Assembly: GCA_025200525.1 (NCBI GenBank)
Contig: CM045763.1
Location: 155,626,246-155,690,245, forward strand
DNA length: 64,000 bases
Reading direction: 5' to 3'
DNA from: Camellia lanceoleosa
Lineage: Eukaryota > Streptophyta > Magnoliopsida > Ericales > Theaceae
Shown: in pieces, positions 56,440 through 64,000 of the stretch
How positions within the stretch are numbered: position 1 is the stretch's first letter
How the letters are laid out: every line of letters starts with the position of its first letter
Program-made: the position numbers and the translations under genes
Notes under the pieces: model-generated
What the model was told of the DNA's origin: nothing
What the model saw: only the letters and a program-made list of their open reading frames with translations
The model's database searches: none

Positions 56440-57350
56440 TTTGGTCCAGATCGGGTCCACGTTGTCTTCGGAGGAGCGCGGGCGCTTAGTCGTTTTATTA
56501 AAGATTTCAAAGATATTTTTGTATGGTCCTACGAAGACATGCTTGGAATCGATCCTAAAATTGTACAGCATCGGATCCCTCTTAACCCCGAGGCCCGACC
56601 CATCAAACAGAAGTTGTGGAGAATATGCCTGGATTGGCTTTGAAGATTAAGGAGGACGTCACCAAGCAGATAGGTGCAGGGTTCCTGCTAGTATCTGAGT
56701 ATCCAACTTGGTTGGCCAATATTGTCCTAGTGCCAAAGAAAGATGACAGAATTTGGGTGTGTGGACTTCAAGGATTTGAACAGAGCTAGTCCGAAGGACG
56801 GCTTTCCTCTGCCGCACATTGACGAATTGGTGGACTTCACCACCGGCCATGCATTGCTCTCCTTCATGGATGGATTTTTGGGTATAACAGATTCGATGGC
56901 ACCGAGGCGAGAAAAACTGCTTTCACTATGCCGTGGGGAACCTATTGCTATAGGGTGATGCCGTTTGGGCTGAAGAATGCTGGGGCTATCTATCAATGGG
57001 CTACAACCAGAATTCTACATGATATGATCCATAAAGAGGTTGAGGTGTATGTGGATGACATGATTTTCAAGTCCAAGGGAAGAGAGGGCCACTACACCGC
57101 CTTGAAGAAATTCTTTCAACGGATCAAAGAATACAGACTAAGGTTGAATCCACAAAAATGTACTTTCGGTGTAACAACGGGGAAAATACTGGGTTTCTTG
57201 ATCACACAGAGGGGCATCGAGGTAGATCCTTCCAAAATCAAGGCCATCCTAGAAATGCCACCACCAAGGACTGAAAAGGAGGTGCGAGGCTTTCTGGGTA
57301 AAGTGCAATTCATAAGACGGTTTATTTCTAAATTAAACCTTGACTTGTGA
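56440..57350 (+). pseudogene. pol: Gypsy-3 reverse transcriptase
   Basis: Motifs in order, with frame changes near 56590-56650, 56745 and 56900: FIKDFKDIFVWSYEDMLGID, ALKIKEDVTKQIGAGFL, VCVDFKDLNRASPKDGFPLP, LLSFMDGFLG, CYRVMPFGLKNAGAIYQ and catalytic YVDDM at 57048-57062. The thumb reads LRLNPQKCTFGVTTGKILGF and VRGFLGKVQFIRRFI. The catalytic Asp pair is intact. It would reverse-transcribe element RNA. Confidence 0.9.
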
Positions 57351-57867
57351 ACCACTATTTGGTCTCCTGAAGAAAGGAAAGAAATTCCGATTGGATAACC
57401 GATGTCAGTTCACTTTCGAGTAGATCAAGCAGTACCTTCAGAATCCACCAGTGTTGTCGCCGCTAGAGCTGGGGAAGCCCTTGATTTTGTATATGTCAGT
57501 AACGAACACAACGATGTGATGCATGCTTGCTCAGGAATCTGAGGATAGGGTAGAGAGAGCCATCTATTACCTGAGCAAGAAAATGCTGGATTATGAGACT
57601 TGCTACACTCCGCTAGAGAAAGCTTACCTAGCCTTGGCATGGGCTACCAGGAAGTTGAGGCACTACCTGTTAGCTCACTCCGTAATTCTAGTTTCAAGAT
57701 TAGATCTCATTAAATATCTCTTTGAGAAACTAGCGCTTACGGGTAGGCTAGCTCGTTGGTTGCTTCTTCTTTCTGAATTTGATCTGAAGTATGCTACTTG
57801 TAAGTCTGTCAAAGGGAGAGCGGTAGCTGAGTTCCTGGCAGATCACCCGGTGGAAGGGATGAAGTAG
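57351..57867 (+). pseudogene. Gypsy-3 RNase H
   Basis: After a stop at 57350, a frame at 57523-57867 shows the first RNase H: RAIYYLSKKMLDYETCYTPL, KAYLALAWATRKLRHYLLAH and GRLARWLLLLSEFDLKYATC, ending AEFLADHPV. The N-terminal Asp region is not read in frame. It adjoins a second RNase H. Confidence 0.8.
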
Positions 57868-57899
57868 TAGAATACCTGTTACCAGATGAAGCTATTCTG

Positions 57900-58380
57900 C
57901 AAGTCGAGGAAGAGATCTAGACAACGTAGTTTGACAGAGCGTCTAATCAATATGGGTATGGGATAGGTTTGTTGCTGATAGCATCCGACCATTCCCACAT
58001 ATCCCTAGCCTTCAAACTCTGGTTCAAGGTATCTAATAACAAAGCAGAATACGATGCGTGTATCGCTGGTTTGGAAGCCACCCTGGAACTAAGGGCAAAA
58101 AGGTTAGACGTCATTGGGGACTCGAACCTAGTTGTGTCTCAAGCGAAATGAGACTAGAAGGTCAAAGAAGAAAAGATGAAGATCTATCACCAGACCCTAG
58201 ATGTTTTGATTCCTAAGTTTGAGAAGCTGACGTTCATGCATCTACTAAGAGAGAACAATAGATTATTTGGCCTTATCAACTCTATCTTCGATGATAGACA
58301 TCCTGTTTGGAGTCCAAATGTGTCCGATTATTATTTAGCAGAGATATATGCCGGCCTACGAGTCTATCACTGCAATAGAT
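57900..58380 (+). pseudogene. Second (archaeal-type) RNase H of Gypsy-3
   Basis: FDRASNQYGYGIGLLLIA (first Asp present), VSNNKAEYDACIAGLEATLE (Glu present) and VIGDSNLVVSQAK (Asp present) form the core. The usual final ADAL block is altered: the reading after MHLLRENNRLF does not contain it. A stop lies at 58149-58151. Having a second RNase H places Gypsy-3 in the same Tat-like group as the element at 4489. Confidence 0.78.
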
Positions 58381-58589
58381 GAAGTACAAGATCAAAACCC
58401 ATGGTTTTATGATATCTGGAACTTCTTGGAAAAAGAGGTTTATCCACCAGGGGATAATGCCAAAGATAAGAGGGCAATACGGCGGATGGCCATTCAATTT
58501 ATCATTCTTGAGGTAAAGCGTACAAGAGGGTCATCTGAAATGCACAAGTTGTGTGTCGGCCTAAGGAGGAATCAAAGCGCCTAATAGAG

Positions 58590-59628
58590 GCCATCCATGG
58601 GGAGAGTGTGGAGTGCACATAAGCAGTAATATTAGCCGGAAGATTCTCGAGCAAGGTTACTATTAGTCTACTATGGAAGGAATTGTATCGGTTTTGTTAA
58701 GCGATGCTACAAATGCCAAATTCATGCTAATCGCATAAATATCCAGCCGTCGAAATTTGTACAACATGACTTCACCATGGCCTTTCTCGGTCTGGGAATC
58801 GATGTGATCGGCGTGATCTGCGAAAGGGTCAATTGGGCATGAATACATTCTGGTGGCAATTGATTACTTCACAAAGTGGGTGGAAGCTTAGTCTTACGTA
58901 GTGTTGAAGGCAGCGTATGTGGCTAAGTTCATCTGAAACAACATCATTTGCCGTTATGGAGTCCCAAACAAGATCATTTCAGATAATGGCTCCCATTTCA
59001 AGAAAGAAGTAATTAACTTGTTAGAGAAATAAAACGTGGATTTTCATAAGTCATCCACATACCGGCCACAAACCAACGGAGCTGTTGAGGCTGCCAACAA
59101 GAACATCAAGCATATTCTGCAGAAGATGGTTGAGACCAACAAAGACTGGCCAGACAAATTGCCTTTTGAACTTTGGGGTTATAGGACTTCAATTCGGATG
59201 TCTACTAGGGCAACTCCTTACTCTCTTGTTTATGAGATAGAAGCTGTTCTACCGATCGAAATAAAAGTTCCGTCGCTGTGGGTTATAGTTGAATGTCGAG
59301 ATAAGCGAGGCGTGGCGAGTAGGTTCAAGAAGCGTCTTTGTTGATGAGAGAAATTTGAAAGCTTTGTAATGTTGAGGTTATCAACGTAGGATTGCAAGGG
59401 CTTTTAACAAGAAGGTTAAGTCCTGGAATCTTAAAGAAGGGGATTTGGTCTTTGAAAGACAAGCGAGCTCCCATTCATGACCTTAGGGGCAAGTTTAAAC
59501 CCAAGTGGATTGGTCCATATATCATCAAAACTATTTGGTTAGGTGGAGCAGTTATTCTCATGGACTTGGATGGCTTAGAATTTTCCCAACCGATCAACAT
59601 AGACAAGTTGAAGAAATACTATCCCTGA
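58590..59628 (+). pseudogene. Gypsy-3 integrase, broken
   Basis: The zinc-finger region is degraded (CYKCQIHAN near 58705). In the core, the first catalytic Asp falls in LGIDVIGVI (about 58790-58815), AIDYFTKWVEA at 58856, the second in IISDNGSHFKKE (58970) and the Glu in TNGAVEAANKNIKHIL (59077). After a frame change at about 59345 the C-terminal part reads GKFKPKWIGPYIIKTIWLGG and INIDKLKKYYP, ending at the stop 59626-59628. Several stops interrupt it. Confidence 0.85.
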
Positions 59629-59760
59629 GAGGCTCGCTAGGTCGAAAACCCGAAGGGTGACCTAAGCAAAAGTTAAAGCATACAAAAATTAGAAATAAAG
59701 AAAAACTGAGCTCGCAAGGTTGAAAACCCTAAAGGTCGACCTTGGCAAAAGTTAGAGCAC
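59628..59760 (+). repeat. Short direct repeat after Gypsy-3 pol
   Basis: Two diverged copies of a block containing gctcgc(t/a)aggt(c/t)gaaaaccc and (t/g)gcaaaagtta lie about 75 bases apart. Non-coding. The stretch to 60300 beyond them shows no gene. Confidence 0.6.
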
Positions 59761-60299
59761 AAAAGAAGAGCATTAATACTCGAGTGAACTTGAATCGAAC
59801 TATGTAAGGCTTGATTCCTATCTTTGGGATACGTAGGCAACTTCATTATGAAGTCCAGCCGTAAACACCTGCAACTCAACTGTCCTGTCCATGTGTTTGA
59901 TCAGGTCATCTTTGTCTGTTCTTTATCTGAATGTTCGGTTGTGATCTTTTTTGAGAACTGGCTACATCGCTGAGCAGTGTTATTCAGACAAGGGGCAATT
60001 TGTTATCTTCGGATCTAGGATTGTACATCTCAAGGATAGATTTTGTGAATGTCAAGTTGTGATCCTTATCCAAAATGGTTTTGAAAAGTTTTGATAAAAG
60101 TTGACTTTGCTCACATTTTATCTTTACAACTTAGACCATTTTTAGACCAAAAGAAAAACTTTCAGTGCTCACAACTTTTATTTCATTGATTTCAATACAA
60201 AGTTCTCCAACTCTCAATACAAATCAAAGCTGCTTTATTACATGTATAAAACTTGAAAAGTAAGATTAAAGCAATAAACTTGGGGCATAGCTGAGTCAG

Positions 60300-61660
60300 G
60301 TGTTCCTGCGTTCCCGGCTTGCGCTTGTGGAAGCCTCTGATGCCAAAGTGGGCCCGGATTGTGCCTCATCTTCGAGCCAAGTCAGACACTCATCAAAAAG
60401 GGCGCAGCTAAAACTAGAGGCAGGAGCCAGAAGTTCTCTTATCCTCCAAGCAGTGAGGTATCTAACCAAGTGTGAACCTCAGATGGGGAATGAAACTGGG
60501 TATTCTACCCCCTTCTTTGGGCAAGTCTGATCATGTCCAAACTGATGCCTGAACCAAAACAGAAAGTAAAATACACATTGTGTCAAGCCAATCAGCTAAA
60601 TGCCAGGTCGTCGAGCCATGTTGTAGCTCATTTTGGTTAGATTAAGCCAGGGGCAACGCCAAGCAATGTCAGAAGCAAACCTGTTGCACATCCAATGGCA
60701 CCACCATCCTTCATCTGAAAAATCAACTAGCTGTTGGTGAAAAAAGTATGCTCGGGCAGAGTATGCGGGACAAGAGTCCGTTACCTTTAGCTTGTCCATA
60801 AGCCATATCTGGGGAGGGATGAAAGAAAAGAGAGATTAAAGAATAGAGGGATGTATGTTGAGAGAAAAGTGAGAAAAGGGCTTCGAGAGAAAAATAGAGC
60901 ATGAGTGTCGAGAGATGTGAGAAACACATATTAGAAAGGATGGGAAACATTACCTGAAGAAGTAGTGGACTTCCCGCGAATTTGGTGGCCTCTCGCCGAT
61001 GAAAGGCGTCTAAGCCCATCAAAGTCTTAGCTAGCGCCAAACCAATGTAACTCTTGCCCTCTTTCAAACCTTGGGCCACTTCGACTAATCGAATGCTAGA
61101 CTCGCCGAAACTAGGGGCAAGGAGGAAATATGCTAGCATGCACAAACAAAGGGCGTGTTGCCGAAAACCCCACCAAAGAAGGTCGCCTTGGTCACTGGCG
61201 TTAGAAAATCGATGGATCAAACTGGGAATGTCCAGCTCTCCATTGTGAACCAAGGAACAGGTCTCGTGTAGAGTAAGCCCGCAAATTCGTCCCAAAGGTT
61301 GAATGTGACCAAAATGGGGCTGAGGCAAGATTTCCTTATCGCACCGGGGACTCTATTAGCACTTGAAATTCTTCGATTGTCGAGCATAGCTTTTGTCCCC
61401 CGAAGCTAAAGATGTGTCTAATCGGGTTCCAACATCTAGCCGTGACATGTTGGAACAGAAAACAAAGTGGAGAACGACTCAGCGGGAAAAGTGTGTTTAT
61501 ACTGAAACCTCAAAAATTTAGCTTTTCCGAGCCATCTAAAGTTGCAATCCAATTTGAGAGTTTTTCGGCAAAGAATGGCTTCATTTTGTGAAGAATTTAT
61601 AGTTGAAATGAAGAAATCACGAAGCTCAACCTTTTGTAGAAGATAAGGCAGTGAGTGGAA
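60300..61660 (-). pseudogene. Antisense gene D downstream of Gypsy-3 pol (DUF7745-like)
   Basis: The minus strand reads FSFGGQKLCSTIEEFQVLIE (near 61400), then after a frame change QPHFGHIQPLGRICGLTLHE, DIPSLIHRFSNASDQGDLLW, HALCLCMLAYFLLAPSFGES and ALAKTLMGLDAFHRREATKF, ending GSPLLLQ. A GT-AG intron (60953-60809, 145 bp) joins in phase 0 to IWLMDKLKVTD. Exon 2 continues with WWCHWMCN, IAWRCPWLNLTKM and GLTQCVFYFLFWF. This follows the plan of plant DUF7745 proteins, commonly annotated near gypsy elements. The N-terminal edge is unclear. Stops occur in exon 2. The family's function is unknown. Confidence 0.6.
60809..60953 (-). other. Candidate intron of antisense gene D
   Basis: On the minus strand CTTCAG precedes GTAATG and the intron ends TCCCTCCCCAG before ATATGGCTT. 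It is 145 bp, pyrimidine-rich before the acceptor, and joins the exons in phase 0 (LLLQ to IWLM). The intron is otherwise A/G-rich on the plus strand. Confidence 0.65.
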
Positions 61661-61689
61661 GCCAGGTGGCAACAATCTGGAGGTTCCTC

Positions 61690-61800
61690 ACATTGATGGC
61701 CGGCCGGCCATTAGTGATGGCCAACAGGCCACTTTGGTAGCCGATTGGCCACCACTGGTGGCCAACAGCCTCTATTCATGGTCGACAATCCTTTTGGCAA
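61690..61800. repeat. GGCC palindrome cluster
   Basis: Contains ggccggccggcc and repeated tggcca/ggccaac words within about 100 bases of otherwise AT-rich DNA. It resembles the cluster at 48129-48225 in the Gypsy-3 LTR. It lies just upstream of antisense gene D. Confidence 0.6.
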
Positions 61801-61862
61801 GCTTGCCGTCCACCTGTGTGCTGAGAATGCTGAAAGCATGTGTTTTGTCCTGTTCTTTATGC

Positions 61863-62035
61863 ATTTTAAGATCTTGTTTTGAGTCCTTTTAGTTCTAGCA
61901 AGTTTGTTGAGTTGTATTTGAGTTGTTTTATTTTGTTTATCGAGTTGTTTTGTTGTGTATTGAGTTTTTTTTTTTTTTTTTTTTTTTTATCGAGTTGTTG
62001 CTATTTTGATTATCGAGTTGCATTACTTTGTTTTT
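61863..62035 (+). repeat. T-rich minisatellite (ATCGAGTTGTT words) and poly-T
   Basis: Words like atcgagttgtt or attgagttgttt recur about six times around a run of nearly 30 T residues (61963-61990). Non-coding. The stretch 62036-62320 shows no gene. Confidence 0.7.
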
Positions 62036-62321
62036 AAGTGTTGGTTGGTTTATTATCCGATTAAAAATGTCATGTTAATACAAGTGTTCAGTTTTCATTA
62101 TCAAATTCAATCTCATTTTCATGCAATGTGGTGCTCATGATGCAAAATACAACACTTTTTCAAATGAAAATTGGTTTTTATTTCGATCATGGTTGTTTTT
62201 ATAAAAGTGCAGTACAAGTTTTTAAAGAAAATAAAACCTGTCTGAATTGTACAATGTGCTAACACTACTAACAAAAGAAACTAAGCAAAAATAAAGAAAA
62301 TCAGTGCCGGCTATCTTGGGC

Positions 62322-63790
62322 TCAAGAGGCTCTCTTCGTCCTCTTCCTGGATGGAGACTTAGAGCTGTTTCCATCTGCACCGCTGTCTGAACCAGATGCT
62401 GAACCCAAATTGGAATCATCACCGCTTTTTGCCTCAGAACCCGACTCAGCGTCACCTGCACTCTTAGATCTAGAGTCGCCGTTGTCTCCACTCTCAAAGG
62501 ACTCAGATTATGGGCTCACTGCCTCCTCGGAGCCACTCGTCTCGGCATCCTCATCGCTCAGAATGGGCTTTGAAGGACCACTCTCATCTCGGGTGCCTCT
62601 GGCTCTGCCTTGGCTGCGTGCTGGAGCTCGTCTCCCTCTCCCCCCTACAACTGGAGGAGGTACTACTGGTCCTGGTACTACTTCCACTGGTGCACTCGGT
62701 ATATCTAGGATTTGTAAAGGATAGTTGTCAATATATCAGTTTCAGTATATGTATCAGATATAAGCATAGTATGCAGCATGAGTGTAGGTAGAATTCAAAT
62801 ACAATGCGTAAGTATAGCGTATGAATGCAGTATTTGAGTGCAATGTGTCAGATGCAGTGTATCGGATCACTACAATGTGGAATAGATTACAGTTGAAATG
62901 CTAGTGTATCAGCAGAAAGATTGATAACATGAAGCGTAAATTGAAGAAAGTTACCTGAATACCGTAGAGATTGAGCAGGCTCATGCTCTTTTGCACCATC
63001 CCCATCAGGGAAGCCACCGGTTCGAGAGTGTCCCCGGTGTACTCTATAGATGCTTGTGAGTGCGTTGAGGTGATCAGTGTGCTATAAACATAACTGAAGT
63101 GAAATATGACAGGCAAAACGTAAATTGTGGTACATACTGGAGTGGGGCCTTAAACCCCAGCAAGCTCGTGCCCGGCCAGTATAGGCTCAATAGGGATCTG
63201 GTAAGCCTTCCCGATATGCCGCCAACATATAAGTTTAGTGGAAAGCTCTGGGCAACCAGTCATCTGCCTCACCCGAGAAGCCTCTCTCTCATGGGCCCTA
63301 GTCGCTTTCGGCGCCGCCCTCACAGTAGGAGCTCTCGCTCCCTCACCCCTACGGACACCGATCAAAGGAGGCATGAGGTGTGTCTAGATGAATGTCGAAT
63401 AATCCCCCTCCTCGCAAAAGTAGTCGGCCTCGAAGCCCTCCATGAATTGAATCATCTCTTGAAAGGTGAGTCTCTCTGTAGCTCTCATAGATGGCGGGGG
63501 TGGCACGGGAACTACCGGCTCAGGCAAACCCATGATCTGGCGTAAGAATAGCTCGCCTAGAAACCAGGCTCCACAAACCGGGCCCTCGAACAAAAGTTGA
63601 AAATAGGAGGCCCCCCAAGCTCCAGCGTACTGGTCCCTGACTCTGGCCGGCATCGTCGCCTAAGGCTGCCAAGTGATATGTAAATAGAGAATGCATGGAT
63701 TGTTAGTGGCCATCAGATATCGAAGTATGAATCAGAGCCCAAGTAGAATGAAAATAACTGTGAATTTTGAGCTACCTCTGCCGTAGTCAC
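62322..63790 (-). pseudogene. Antisense gene C, spliced-looking, 5' end cut by an LTR
   Basis: Four minus-strand blocks: a short 5' remnant (63776-63790), then 63665-63138 starting MPARVRDQYAGAWGASYFQL with GAWFLGELFLRQIMGLPEPV and EDY/EGDY-type motifs, then about 63081-62963 (ASIEYTGDTLEPVASLMGMV), then 62704-62322, a Pro/Val then Arg/Ser/Glu-rich tail ending SRKRTKRAS and a TGA at 62322-62324. GT-AG sites bound the gaps, and using the donor at 62962 keeps the third junction in frame. The second gap is only about 56 bp, short for a plant intron. Two stops (near 63391 and 62510) are CAG-to-TAG and CAA-to-TAA types. I do not recognise a function. It may belong to Gypsy-3 or another element. 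Confidence 0.5.
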
Positions 63791-63792
63791 TG

Positions 63793-64000
63793 TGTCACAA
63801 CCCATACAAACTCCTAAAAGTTGGGTCCATGATCGGCCTGTACATAGGCCTCAAAATAGAATTTTAAAATAATATTAAACCAAATACGGGGCCTTAAGCG
63901 GAAGCAATATTAATAAAAGACAACATCCATTGAGCTTGTACATACATGATAGCTTAATTAATTAGGCATTTAAATACATTCCCAGAGTAACATATACAAT
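63793..64000 (-). repeat. LTR end fragment (reverse orientation), copy 3
   Basis: Starts TGTCACAACCC and shows the same ordered words as 19366 and 47665 (aggcctc, acggggcc, gcggaagc, acatccattgag). It interrupts antisense gene C and runs off the window. Confidence 0.65.

Noticed and set aside
61860..62000. Poly-T run considered as a retroposon tail
   Set aside because: It is embedded in a TCGAGTTG word repeat, with no identifiable LINE or SINE body on either side.
62410..62724. Plus-strand 104-codon frame rich in Ser and Leu
   Set aside because: It is the opposite-strand shadow of the Glu/Ser-rich tail of antisense gene C.

Overview
This window looks like plant nuclear DNA, most likely from a woody eudicot, and consists almost entirely of transposable elements. 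I find no host gene, tRNA, rRNA or CRISPR array. The plant assignment rests on Ty1/copia elements primed by initiator-Met-type sites, Ty3/gypsy elements with a second, plant-type RNase H (the Tat-lineage hallmark), plant-style MITEs and long AT-rich spacers. Coding remains carry many stops and frameshifts, so most copies are dead.

Layout. 1-4093: Copia-1, minus strand, cut by the window start. 4094-4488 and 16552-22921: Copia-2, minus strand. Its 3' LTR is split by a complete Tat-type gypsy element (4489-16546, plus strand) with 432-bp LTRs and a GTAGC target duplication. Its integrase is split by a solo LTR (19366-20828, duplication ATTGC). 22922-27899: AT-rich non-coding DNA. 27900-34913: a very degraded plus-strand copia (Copia-3) holding another solo LTR (29482-31824). 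34914-41604: a low-gene zone with two MITE-like hairpins, a tandem duplication of about 345 bp and LTR-like pieces. 41605-46660: a truncated gypsy element (Gypsy-2). 46661-47928: stacked LTR ends of one recurring family. 47929 to about 61700 or beyond: a large gypsy element (Gypsy-3) with a 3.4-kb 5' LTR. 62322-63790: a spliced-looking minus-strand gene cut at its 5' end by another LTR fragment.

The most interesting content is antisense coding capacity. Downstream of pol, the Tat element carries two minus-strand genes (A, 13600-15720; B, 11662-12584) embedded with two tandem arrays (100-bp and 120-bp units). They share an RGF-HGW C-terminal motif and gene A has candidate introns. Gypsy-3 is also followed by minus-strand coding DNA (D, 60300-61660; C, 62322-63790), and gene D has an intron that joins in frame. 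Extra antisense ORFs have been reported for Tat-lineage elements, but the paired, spliced arrangement seen twice here deserves checking.

A second theme is a family of LTRs whose plus sense runs TGTGACAACCC to GGCGTGACA. They carry clusters of short CG-rich palindromes (GCTCGAGC or GCACGTGC) about 1.1-1.2 kb before the LTR end. All counts and alignments were done by eye. No database search was run.
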